Assembly (NCBI GenBank): GCA_964016875.1
Contig: OZ024729.1
Location: 20,976,494-21,040,493 of the forward strand
Length of the DNA stretch: 64,000 nt
DNA from: Fallopia convolvulus
Lineage: Eukaryota; Streptophyta; Magnoliopsida; Caryophyllales; Polygonaceae
Direction of reading: 5' to 3'
A program made the position numbers and the translations under genes. Shown here piece after piece: positions 49,837 through 61,518 of this stretch. Each line of letters starts with the position of its first letter. Within the stretch, counting starts at the first letter, position 1. Below the pieces are notes generated by a model that saw nothing but the letters and a program-made list of their open reading frames with translations, made no database searches and was not told the origin of the DNA.

Positions 49837-52800
49837 GTTGGAGAATCTCGATAAATCCATCTCTCGCTCCCCGCTTGGGGTTGGAGAATCTCGTTAAGTC
49901 CAAACCTCGCTGCCCGCTTGGTGTTGGAGAATCTCGTTAAATCCATCCCTCGCTTCCCGCTTGGGGTTGGAGAATCTCGATAAATCCATCCCTCGCTCTC
50001 CGCTTGGGGTTGGAGAATCTCGTTAAGTCCAAACCTCTCTTCCCGCTTGGTTTTGGAGAATCTCGTTAAATCCATCCCTCGCTTCCCGCTTGGGGTTGGA
50101 GAATCTCGATAAATCCATCTCTCGCTCCCCCCTTGGGGTTGGAGAATCTCGTTAAGTCCAAACCTCGCTTCCCGCTTGGTGTTGGAGAATCTCGTTAAGT
50201 CCAAACCTCGCTTCCCGCTTAGTGTTGGAGAATCTCGTTAAGTCCATCTATCGCTTCCCGTTTGGTGTTGGAGAATCTCGTTAAATCCATCCTTCGCTTC
50301 CCGCTTGGGGTTGGAGAATCTCGATAAATCCATCCCTCGCTTCCCGCTTGGGGTTGGAGAATCTCGTTGAGTCCAAACCTAGCTTCCCGCTTGGTGTTAG
50401 AGAATCTCGTTAAGTCCATCCCTCCCTTCCCGCTTGGGGTTGGAGAATCTCGATAAATCCATCCCTCGCTCCCCGCTTGGTGTTGGAGAATCTTGTTAAG
50501 TCCAAACCTCGCTTCCCGCTTGGTTTTGGAGAATCTCGTTAAATCCATCCCTCGCTTCCCGCTTGGGGTTGGAGAATCTCGATAAATCCATCCCTCGCTT
50601 CCCGCTTGGGGTTGGAGAATCTCGTTAAGTCCAAACCTCGCTTCCCGCATGGTGTTGGAGAATCTCGTTAAGTCCAAACCTCGCTTCCCGCTTGGTGTTG
50701 GAGAATCTCGTTAAATCCATCCCTCGCTTTCCGCTTGGGGTTGGAGAATCTCGATAAATCCATCCCTCGCTTCCTGCTTGGGGTTGGAGAATCTCGTTAA
50801 GTCCAAACCTCTCTTCCCGCTTGGTTTTGGAGAATCTCGTTAAATCCATCCCTCGCTTCCCGCTTGGGGTTGGAGAATCTCGATAAATCCATCTCTCGCT
50901 CCCCGCTTGGGGTTGGAGAATCTCGTTAAGTCCAAACCTCGCTTCCCGCTTGGTGTTGGAGAATCTCGTTAAATCCATCCCTCGCTTCCCGCTTGGGGTT
51001 GGAGAATCTCGATAAATCCATCCCTCGCTTCCCGCTTGGGGTTGGAGAATCTCGTTAAGTCCAAACCTCGCTTCCCGCTTGGTGTTGGAGAATCTCGTTA
51101 AGTCCATCCCTCACTTCCCGCTTGGGGTTGGAGAATCTCGTTAAGTCCAACCTCGCTTCCCGCTTGGGGTTGGAGAATCTCGTTAAGTCCATCCCTCGCT
51201 TCCCGTATGGTGTTGGAGAATCTCGTTAAGTCCATCCCTCGCTTCCCGCTTGGGGTTGGAGAATCTCGTTAAGTCCAAACCTCGCTTCCCGCTTGGTGTT
51301 GGAGAATCTCGTTAAGTCCATCCCTCGCTTCCCGCTTGGGGTTGGAGAATCTCGTTAAGTCCAAACCTCGCTTCCCGCTTGGTTTTGAAGAATCTCGTTA
51401 AATCCATCCCTCGCTTCCCGCTTGGGGTTGGAGAATCTCGATAAATCCATCCCTCGCTTCCCGCTTGGGGTTGGAGAATCTCGTTAAGTCCAAACCTCGC
51501 TTCCCGCTTGGTGTTGGAGAATCTCGTTAAGTCTAAACCTCGCTTCCCGCATGGTGTTGGAGAATCTCGTTAAGTCCAAACCTCGCTTCCCGCTTGGGGT
51601 TGGAGAATCTCGTTAAGTCCATCCCTCGCTTCCCGCATGGTGTTGGAGAATCTCGTTAAGTCCATCCCTCGCTTCCCGCTTGGGGTTGGAGAATCTCGTT
51701 AAGTCCAAACCTCTCTTCCCGCTTGGTTTTGGAGAATCTCGTTAAATCCATCCCTCGCTTCCCGCTTGGGGTTGGAGAATCTCGATAAATCCATCTCTCG
51801 CTCCCCGCTTGGGGTTGGAGAATCTCGTTAAGTCCAAACCTCGCTTCCCGCTTGGTGTTGGAGAATCTCGTTAAATCCATCCCTCGCTTCCCGCTTGGGG
51901 TTGGAGAATCTCGATAAATCCATCCCTCGCTTCCCGCTTGGGGTTGGAGAATCTCGTTAAGTCCAAACCTCGCTTCCCGCTTGGTGTTGGAGAATCTCGT
52001 TAAGTCCATCCCTCACTTCCCGCTTGGGGTTGGAGAATCTCGTTAAGTCCAACCTCGCTTCCCGCTTGGGGTTGGAGAATCTCGTTAAGTCCATCCCTCG
52101 CTTCCCGTATGGTGTTGGAGAATCTCGTTAAGTCCATCCCTCGCTTCCCGCTTGGGGTTGGAGAATCTCGTTAAGTCCAAACCTCGCTTCCCGCTTGGTG
52201 TTGGAGAATCTCGTTAAGTCCATCCCTCGCTTCCCGCTTGGGGTTGGAGAATCTCGTTAAGTCCAAACCTCGCTTCCCGCTTGGTTTTGAAGAATCTCGT
52301 TAAATCCATCCCTCGCTTCCCGCTTGGGGTTGGAGAATCTCGATAAATCCATCCCTCGCTTCCCGCTTGGGGTTGGAGAATCTCGTTAAGTCCAAACCTC
52401 GCTTCCCGCTTGGTGTTGGAGAATCTCGTTAAGTCTAAACCTCGCTTCCCGCATGGTGTTGGAGAATCTCGTTAAGTCCAAACCTCGCTTCCCGCTTGGG
52501 GTTGGAGAATCTCGTTAAGTCCATCCCTCGCTTCCCGCATGGTGTTGGAGAATCTCGTTAAGTCCATCCCTCGCTTCCCGCTTGGGGTTGGAGAATCTCG
52601 TTAAGTCCAAACCTCTCTTCCCGCTTGGTTTTGGAGAATCTCGTTAAATCCATCCCTCGCTTCCCGCTTGGGGTTGGAGAATCTCGATAAATCCATCTCT
52701 CGCTCCCCGCTTGGGGTTGGAGAATCTCGTTAAGTCCAAACCTCGCTTCCCGCTTGGTGTTGGAGAATCTCGTTAAATCCATCCCTCGCTTCCCGCTTGG

Positions 52801-53023
52801 GGTTGGAGAATCTCGATAAATCCATCCCTCGCTCTCCGCTTGGGGTTGGAGAATCTCGTTAAGTCCAAACCTCTCTTCCCGCTTGGTTTTGGAGAATCTC
52901 GTTAAATCCATCCCTCGCTTCCCGCTTGGGGTTGGAGAATCTCGATAAATCCATCTCTCGCTCCCCCCTTGGGGTTGGAGAATCTCGTTAAGTCCAAACC
53001 TCGCTTCCCGCTTGGTGTTGGAG
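49837..53023. repeat. Second family B block containing a 902-bp duplication
   Basis: A 'cttagtg' monomer at about 50,212 followed by 'cgtttggtg' and 'gttgagtccaaacctagc' (near 50,366) re-establishes family B. Downstream, about 50,777-51,922 matches 51,679-52,824 at a shift of 902 bp, that is 21 monomers of which one is 42 bp. Both copies carry the 42-bp monomer (near 51,146 and 52,048), 'cccgtatggtg' and a 'gtctaaacctcgcttcccgc' monomer followed by atgg. No 42-bp monomer occurs to the right of this block. Confidence 0.82.
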
Positions 53024-55885
53024 AATCTCGTTAAGTCCAAACATCGCTTCCCGGTTGGTGTTGGAGAATCTCGTTAAGTCCAAACCTCGCTTCCCGCATG
53101 GTGTTGGAGAATCTCGTTAAGTCCAAACCTCGCTTCCCGCTTGGTGTTGGAGAATCTCGTTAAGTCCAAACCTCGCTTCCCGCTTGGTGTTGGAGCATCT
53201 CGTTAAATCCATCCCTCGCTTCCCGCTTGGGGTTGGAGAATCTCGATAAATCCATCCCTCGCTTCCCGCTTGGGGTTGGAGAATCTCGTTAAGTCCAAAC
53301 CTCGCTTCCCGCTTGGTGTTGGAGAATCTCGTTAAGTTCATCCCTCGCTTCCCGCTTGGGGTTGGAGAATTTCGATAAATCCATCCCTCGCTCTCCGCTT
53401 GGGGTTGGAGAATCTCGTTAAGTCCAAACCTCTCTTCCCGCTTGGTTTTGGAGAATCTCGTTAAATCCATCCCTCGCTTCCCGCTTGGGGTTGGAGAATC
53501 TCGATAAATCCATCTCTCGCTCCCCGCTTGGGGTTGGAGAATCTCGTTAAGTCCAAACCTCGCTTCCCGCTTGGTGTTGGAGAATCTTGTTAAATCCATC
53601 CCTCGCTTCCCGCTTGGGGTTGGAGAATCTCGATAAATCCATCCCTCGCTCTCCGCTTGGGGTTGGAGAATCTCGTTAAGTCCAAACCTCGCTTCCCGCA
53701 TGGTGTTGGAGAATCTCGTTAAGTCCATCCCTCGTTTCCCGCTTGGGGTTGGAGAATCTCGTTAAGTCCAAACCTCGCTTCCCGCTTGGTGTTGGAGAAT
53801 CTCGTTAAGTCCATCCCTCGCTTCCCGCTTGGGGTTGGAGAATCTCGTTAAGTCTAAACCTCGCTTCCCGCTTGGTTTTGGAGAATCTCGTTAAATCCAT
53901 CCCTCGCTTCCCGCTTGGGGTTGGAGAATCTCGATAAATCCATCCCTCGCTTCCCGCTTGGGGTTGGAGAATCTCGTTAAGTCCAAACCTCGCTTCCCGC
54001 TTGGTGTTGGAGAATCTCGTTAAGTCCAAACCTCGCTTCCCGCATGGTGTTGGAGAATCTCGTTAAGTCCAAACCTCGCTTCCCGCTTGGGGTTGGAGAA
54101 TCTCGTTAAGTCCAAACCTCGCTTCCCGCATGGTGTTGGAGAATCTCGTTAAGTCCATCCCTCGCTTCCCGCTTGGGGTTGGAGAATCTCGATAAATCCA
54201 TCCCTCGCTCCCCGCTTGGTGTTGGAGAATCTCGTTAAGTCCAAACCTCGCTTCCCGCTTAGTGTTGGAGAATCTCGTTAAGTCCATCTCTCGCTTCCCG
54301 CTTGGGGTTGGAGAATCTCGTTAAGTCCAAACCTCGCTTCCCGCTTGGTGTTGGAGAATCTCGTTAAGTCCATCCCTCGCTTCCCGCTTGGGGTTGGAGA
54401 ATCTCGATAAATCCATCCCTAGCTCCCCGTTTGGGGTTGGAGAATCTCGTTAAGTCCAAACCTCGCTTCCCGCTTGGTGTTGGAGAATCTCGTTAAATCC
54501 ATCCCTCGCTTCCCGCTTGGGGTTGGAGAATCTCGATAAATCCATCCCTCGCTTCCCGCTTGGGGTTGGAGAATCTTGTTAAGTCCAAACCTCTCTTCCC
54601 GCTTGGTTTTGGAGAATCTTGTTAAATCCATCCCTCGCTTCCCGCTTGGGGTTGGAGAATCTCGTTAAGTCCAAACCTCGCTTCCCGCTTGGTTTTGAAG
54701 AATCTCGTTAAATCCATCCCTCGCTTCCCACTTGGGGTTGGAGAATCTCGATAAATCCATTCCTCGCTTCCCGCTTGGGGTTGGAGAATCTCGTTAAGTC
54801 CAAACCTCGCTTCCCGCTTGGTGTTGGAGAATCTCGTTAAGTCCAAACCTCGCTTCCCGCATGGTGTTGGAGAATCTCGTTAAGTCCAAACCTCGCTTCC
54901 CGCTTGGGGTTGGAGAATCTCGTTAAGTCCATCCCTCGCTTCCCGCATGGTGTTGGAGAATCTCGTTAAGTCCATCCCTCGCTTCCCGCTTGGGGTTGGA
55001 GAATCTCGTTAAGTCCAAACCTCGCTTCCCGGTTGGTGTTGGAGAATCTCGTTAAGTCCAAACCTCGCTTCCCGGTTGGTGTTGGAGAATCTCGTTAAGT
55101 CCAAACCTCGCTTCCCGCATGGTGTTGGAGAATCTCGTTAAGTCCAAACCTCGCTTCCCGCTTGGTGTTGGAGAATCTCGTTAAGTCCAAACCTCGCTTC
55201 CCGCTTGGTGTTGGAGAATCTCGTTAAATCCATCCCTCGCTTCCCGCTTGGGGTTGGAGAATCTCGATAAATCCATCCCTCGCTTCCCGCTTGGGGTTGG
55301 AGAATCTCGTTAAGTCCAAACCTCGCTTCCCGCTTGGTGTTGGAGAATCTCGTTAAGTCCATCCCTCGCTTCCCGCTTGGGGTTGGAGAATTTCGATAAA
55401 TCCATCCCTCGCTCTCCGCTTGGGGTTGGAGAATCTCGTTAAGTCCAAACCTCTCTTCCCGCTTGGTTTTGGAGAATCTCGTTAAATCCATCCCTCGCTT
55501 CCCGCTTGGGGTTGGAGAATCTCGATAAATCCATCTCTCGCTCCCCGCTTGGGGTTGGAGAATCTCGTTAAGTCCAAACCTCGCTTCCCGCTTGGTGTTG
55601 GAGAATCTTGTTAAATCCATCCCTCGCTTCCCGCTTGGGGTTGGAGAATCTCGATAAATCCATCCCTCGCTCTCCGCTTGGGGTTGGAGAATCTCGTTAA
55701 GTCCAAACCTCGCTTCCCGCATGGTGTTGGAGAATCTCGTTAAGTCCATCCCTCGTTTCCCGCTTGGGGTTGGAGAATCTCGTTAAGTCCAAACCTCGCT
55801 TCCCGCTTGGTGTTGGAGAATCTCGTTAAGTCCATCCCTCGCTTCCCGCTTGGGGTTGGAGAATCTCGTTAAGTCTAAACCTCGC
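53024..55885. repeat. Return of family A, start of the 2,021-bp (47-monomer) unit
   Basis: From about 53,024 the sequence matches 55,045 at a shift of 2,021 bp. The 'cccggttggtg' monomer is back near 53,053, and the doublet near 55,030 and 55,073. The 'gtctaaacc' marker is near 53,853, so 53,865-55,885 is one clean 47-monomer unit, the shortest complete family A unit here and the base length for the others. A 'cccacttgg' change near 54,728 is shared with the next unit. Confidence 0.87.
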
Positions 55886-58293
55886 TTCCCGCTTGGTTTT
55901 GGAGAATCTCGTTAAATCCATCCCTCGCTTCCCGCTTGGGGTTGGAGAATCTCGATAAATCCATCCCTCGCTTCCCGCTTGGGGTTGGAGAATCTCGTTA
56001 AGTCCAAACCTCGCTTCCCGCTTGGTGTTGGAGAATCTCGTTAAGTCCAAACCTCGCTTCCCGCATGGTGTTGGAGAATCTCGTTAAGTCCAAACCTCGC
56101 TTCCCGCTTGGGGTTGGAGAATCTCGTTAAGTCCAAACCTCGCTTCCCGCATGGTGTTGGAGAATCTCGTTAAGTCCATCCCTCACTTCCCGCTTGGGGT
56201 TGGAGAATCTCGATAAATCCATCCCTCGCTCCCCGCTTGGTGTTGGAGAATCTCGTTAAGTCCAAACCTCGCTTCCCGCTTAGTGTTGGAGAATCTCGTT
56301 AAGTCCATCTCTCGCTTCCCGCTTGGGGTTGGAGAATCTCGTTAAGTCCAAACCTCGCTTCCCGCTTGGTGTTGGAGAATCTCGTTAAGTCCATCCCTCG
56401 CTTCCCGCTTGGGGTTGGAGAATCTCGATAAATCCATCCCTAGCTCCCCGTTTGGGGTTGGAGAATCTCGTTAAGTCCAAACCTCGCTTCCCGCTTGGTG
56501 TTGGAGAATCTCGTTAAATCCATCCCTCGCTTCCCGCTTGGGGTTGGAGAATCTCGATAAATCCATCCCTCGCTTCCCGCTTGGGGTTGGAGAATCTTGT
56601 TAAGTCCAAACCTCTCTTCCCGCTTGGTTTTGGAGAATCTTGTTAAATCCATCCCTCGCTTCCCGCTTGGGGTTGGAGAATCTCGTTAAGTCCAAACCTC
56701 GCTTCCCGCTTGGTTTTGAAGAATCTCGTTAAATCCATCCCTCGCTTCCCACTTGGGGTTGGAGAATCTCGATAAATCCATTCCTCGCTTCCCGCTTGGG
56801 GTTGGAGAATCTCGTTAAGTCCAAACCTCGCTTCCCGCTTGGTGTTGGAGAATCTCGTTAAGTCCAAACCTCGCTTCCCGCATGGTGTTGGAGAATCTCG
56901 TTAAGTCCAAACCTCGCTTCCCGCTTGGGGTTGGAGAATCTCGTTAAGTCCATCCCTCGCTTCCCGCATGGTGTTGGAGAATCTCGTTAAGTCCATCCCT
57001 CGCTTCCCGCTTGGGGTTGGAGAATCTCGTTAAGTCCAAACCTCGCTTCCCGGTTGGTGTTGGAGAATCTCGTTAAGTCCAAACCTCGCTTCCCGGTTGG
57101 TGTTGGAGAATCTCGTTAAGTCCAAACCTCGCTTCCCGCATGGTGTTGGAGAATCTCGTTAAGTCCAAACCTCGCTTCCCGCTTGGTGTTGGAGAATCTC
57201 GTTAAGTCCAAACCTCGCTTCCCGCTTGGTGTTGGAGAATCTCGTTAAATCCATCCCTCGCTTCCCGCTTGGGGTTGGAGAATCTCGATAAATCCATCCC
57301 TCGCTTCCCGCTTGGGGTTGGAGAATCTCGTTAAGTCCAAACCTCGCTTCCCGCTTGGTGTTGGAGAATCTCGTTAAGTCCATCCCTCGCTTCCCGCTTG
57401 GGGTTGGAGAATTTCGATAAATCCATCCCTCGCTCTCCGCTTGGGGTTGGAGAATCTCGTTAAGTCCAAACCTCTCTTCCCGCTTGGTTTTGGAGAATCT
57501 CGTTAAATCCATCCCTCGCTTCCCGCTTGGGGTTGGAGAATCTCGATAAATCCATCTCTCGCTCCCCGCTTGGGGTTGGAGAATCTCGTTAAGTCCAAAC
57601 CTCGCTTCCCGCTTGGTGTTGGAGAATCTCGTTAAATCCATCCCTCGCTTCCCGCTTGGGGTTGGAGAATCTCGATAAATCCATCCCTCGCTTCCCGCTT
57701 GGGGTTGGAGAATCTCGTTAAGTCCAAACCTCGCTTCCCGCTTGGTGTTGGAGAATCTCGTTAAGTCCATCCCTCGCTTCCCGCTTGGGGTAGGAGAATT
57801 TCGATAAATCCATCCCTCGCTCTCCGCTTGGGGTTGGAGAATCTCGTTAAGTCCAAACCTCTCTTCCCGCTTGGTTTTGGAGAATCTCGTTAAATCCATC
57901 CCTCGCTTCCCGCTTGGGGTTGGAGAATCTCGATAAATCCATCTCTCGCTCCCCGCTTGGGGTTGGAGAATCTCGTTAAGTCCAAACCTCGCTTCCCGCT
58001 TGGTGTTGGAGAATCTTGTTAAATCCATCCCTCGCTTCCCGCTTGGGGTTGGAGAATCTCGATAAATCCATCCCTCGCTCTCCGCTTGGGGTTGGAGAAT
58101 CTCGTTAAGTCCAAACCTCGCTTCCCGCATGGTGTTGGAGAATCTCGTTAAGTCCATCCCTCGTTTCCCGCTTGGGGTTGGAGAATCTCGTTAAGTCCAA
58201 ACCTCGCTTCCCGCTTGGTGTTGGAGAATCTCGTTAAGTCCATCCCTCGCTTCCCGCTTGGGGTTGGAGAATCTCGTTAAGTCTAAACCTCGC
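55886..58293. repeat. Family A higher-order unit, 56 monomers (2,408 bp)
   Basis: This is the 2,021-bp unit with one extra 387-bp nonamer, giving the same length as the unit at 2,882-5,289. The extra nonamer lies within about 57,600-58,020, and the second copy of the 'aatttcgataaa' monomer has a private gtaggag variant near 57,790. Confidence 0.86.
57159..58157 (-). other. Satellite-encoded open frame of 332 codons (fourth copy)
   Basis: This has the same translated repeat structure as the frame at 4,155-5,153, about 53 kb away. The match reflects the shared duplicated 387-bp nonamer. It is not called as a gene, for the reasons given there. Confidence 0.2.
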
Positions 58294-59282
58294 TTCCCGC
58301 TTGGTTTTGGAGAATCTCGTTAAATCCATCCCTCGCTTCCCGCTTGGGGTTGGAGAATCTCGATAAATCCATCCCTCGCTTCCCGCTTGGGGTTGGAGAA
58401 TCTCGTTAAGTCCAAACCTCGCTTCCCGCTTGGTGTTGGAGAATCTCGTTAAGTCCAAACCTCGCTTCCCGCATGGTGTTGGAGAATCTCGTTAAGTCCA
58501 AACCTCGCTTCCCGCTTGGGGTTGGAGAATCTCGTTAAGTCCAAACCTCGCTTCCCGCATGGTGTTGGAGAATCTCGTTAAGTCCATCCCTCGCTTCCCG
58601 CTTGGGGTTGGAGAATCTCGATAAATCCATCCCTCGCTCCCCGCTTGGTGTTGGAGAATCTCGTTAAGTCCAAACCTCGCTTCCCGCTTAGTGTTGGAGA
58701 ATCTCGTTAAGTCCATCTCTCGCTTCCCGCTTGGGGTTGGAGAATCTCGTTAAGTTCATCCCTCGCTTCCCGCTTGGGGTTGGAGAATTTCGATAAATCC
58801 ATCCCTCGCTCTCCGCTTGGGGTTGGAGAATCTCGTTAAGTCCAAACCTCTCTTCCCGCTTGGTTTTGGAGAATCTCGTTAAATCCATCCCTCGCTTCCC
58901 GCTTGGGGTTGGAGAATCTCGATAAATCCATCTCTCGCTCCCCGCTTGGGGTTGGAGAATCTCGTTAAGTCCAAACCTCGCTTCCCGCTTGGTGTTGGAG
59001 AATCTTGTTAAATCCATCCCTCGCTTCCCGCTTGGGGTTGGAGAATCTCGATAAATCCATCCCTCGCTCTCCGCTTGGGGTTGGAGAATCTCGTTAAGTC
59101 CAAACCTCGCTTCCCGCATGGTGTTGGAGAATCTCGTTAAGTCCATCCCTCGTTTCCCGCTTGGGGTTGGAGAATCTCGTTAAGTCCAAACCTCGCTTCC
59201 CGCTTGGTGTTGGAGAATCTCGTTAAGTCCATCCCTCGCTTCCCGCTTGGGGTTGGAGAATCTCGTTAAGTCTAAACCTCGC
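58294..59282. repeat. Truncated family A unit, 23 monomers (989 bp)
   Basis: This unit starts and ends at 'gtctaaacc' markers but lacks 24 monomers (1,032 bp) of the 2,021-bp unit. At about 58,740 it jumps from the 'cttagtg' region straight to the monomers that precede 'aatttcgataaa', skipping the 'cctagctccccgttt' junction and the 'cccggttggtg' doublet. The monomer at the junction has 'gttaagttcatcc', which otherwise occurs only near 53,335. Confidence 0.83.
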
Positions 59283-61518
59283 TTCCCGCTTGGTTTTGGA
59301 GAATCTCGTTAAATCCATCCCTCGCTTCCCGCTTGGGGTTGGAGAATCTCGATAAATCCATCCCTCGCTTCCCGCTTGGGGTTGGAGAATCTCGTTAAGT
59401 CCAAACCTCGCTTCCCGCTTGGTGTTGGAGAATCTCGTTAAGTCCAAACCTCGCTTCCCGCATGGTGTTGGAGAATCTCGTTAAGTCCAAACCTCGCTTC
59501 CCGCTTGGGGTTGGAGAATCTCGTTAAGTCCAAACCTCGCTTCCCGCATGGTGTTGGAGAATCTCGTTAAGTCCATCCCTCGCTTCCCGCTTGGGGTTGG
59601 AGAATCTCGATAAATCCATCCCTCGCTCCCCGCTTGGTGTTGGAGAATCTCGTTAAGTCCAAACCTCGCTTCCCGCTTAGTGTTGGAGAATCTCGTTAAG
59701 TCCATCTCTCGCTTCCCGCTTGGGGTTGGAGAATCTCGTTAAGTCCAAACCTCGCTTCCCGCTTGGTGTTGGAGAATCTCGTTAAGTCCATCCCTCGCTT
59801 CCCGCTTGGGGTTGGAGAATCTCGATAAATCCATCCCTAGCTCCCCGTTTGGGGTTGGAGAATCTCGTTAAGTCCAAACCTCGCTTCCCGCTTGGTGTTG
59901 GAGAATCTCGTTAAATCCATCCCTCGCTTCCCGCTTGGGGTTGGAGAATCTCGATAAATCCATCCCTCGCTTCCCGCTTGGGGTTGGAGAATCTTGTTAA
60001 GTCCAAACCTCTCTTCCCGCTTGGTTTTGGAGAATCTTGTTAAATCCATCCCTCGCTTCCCGCTTGGGGTTGGAGAATCTCGTTAAGTCCAAACCTCGCT
60101 TCCCGCTTGGTGTTGGAGAATCTCGTTAAATCCATCCCTCGCTTCCCGCTTGGGGTTGGAGAATCTCGATAAATCCATCCCTCGCTTCCCGCTTGGGGTT
60201 GGAGAATCTTGTTAAGTCCAAACCTCTCTTCCCGCTTGGTTTTGGAGAATCTTGTTAAATCCATCCCTCGCTTCCCGCTTGGGGTTGGAGAATCTCGTTA
60301 AGTCCAAACCTCGCTTCCCGCTTGGTTTTGAAGAATCTCGTTAAATCCATCCCTCGCTTCCCGCTTGGGGTTGGAGAATCTCGATAAATCCATTCCTCGC
60401 TTCCCGCTTGGGGTTGGAGAATCTCGTTAAGTCCAAACCTCGCTTCCCGCTTGGTGTTGGAGAATCTCGTTAAGTCCAAACCTCGCTTCCCGCATGGTGT
60501 TGGAGAATCTCGTTAAGTCCAAACCTCGCTTCCCGCTTGGGGTTGGAGAATCTCGTTAAGTCCATCCCTCGCTTCCCGCATGGTGTTGGAGAATCTCGTT
60601 AAGTCCATCCCTCGCTTCCCGCTTGGGGTTGGAGAATCTCGTTAAGTCCAAACCTCGCTTCCCGGTTGGTGTTGGAGAATCTCGTTAAGTCCAAACCTCG
60701 CTTCCCGGTTGGTGTTGGAGAATCTCGTTAAGTCCAAACCTCGCTTCCCGCATGGTGTTGGAGAATCTCGTTAAGTCCAAACCTCGCTTCCCGCTTGGTG
60801 TTGGAGAATCTCGTTAAGTCCAAACCTCGCTTCCCGCTTGGTGTTGGAGAATCTCGTTAAATCCATCCCTCGCTTCCCGCTTGGGGTTGGAGAATCTCGA
60901 TAAATCCATCCCTCGCTTCCCGCTTGGGGTTGGAGAATCTCGTTAAGTCCAAACCTCGCTTCCCGCTTGGTGTTGGAGAATCTCGTTAAGTCCATCCCTC
61001 GCTTCCCGCTTGGGGTTGGAGAATTTCGATAAATCCATCCCTCGCTCTCCGCTTGGGGTTGGAGAATCTCGTTAAGTCCAAACCTCTCTTCCCGCTTGGT
61101 TTTGGAGAATCTCGTTAAATCCATCCCTCGCTTCCCGCTTGGGGTTGGAGAATCTCGATAAATCCATCTCTCGCTCCCCGCTTGGGGTTGGAGAATCTCG
61201 TTAAGTCCAAACCTCGCTTCCCGCTTGGTGTTGGAGAATCTTGTTAAATCCATCCCTCGCTTCCCGCTTGGGGTTGGAGAATCTCGATAAATCCATCCCT
61301 CGCTCTCCGCTTGGGGTTGGAGAATCTCGTTAAGTCCAAACCTCGCTTCCCGCATGGTGTTGGAGAATCTCGTTAAGTCCATCCCTCGTTTCCCGCTTGG
61401 GGTTGGTGAATCTCGTTAAGTCCAAACCTCGCTTCCCGCTTGGTGTTGGAGAATCTCGTTAAGTCCATCCCTCGCTTCCCGCTTGGGGTTGGAGAATCTC
61501 GTTAAGTCTAAACCTCGC
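59283..61518. repeat. Family A higher-order unit, 52 monomers (2,236 bp)
   Basis: This is the 2,021-bp unit plus a five-monomer (215-bp) tandem duplication near 59,843-60,272. All other family A markers are in their usual order, including the 'cccggttggtg' doublet near 60,664 and 60,707. Confidence 0.86.
59843..60272. repeat. 215-bp (5-monomer) tandem duplication
   Basis: Five monomers from the 'cgtttggggttgg' monomer through the two 'aatcttgttaa' monomers are present twice in tandem. The second copy begins with cgctt where the first has cgttt. The same arrangement is found 2,021 bp downstream. Confidence 0.82.
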
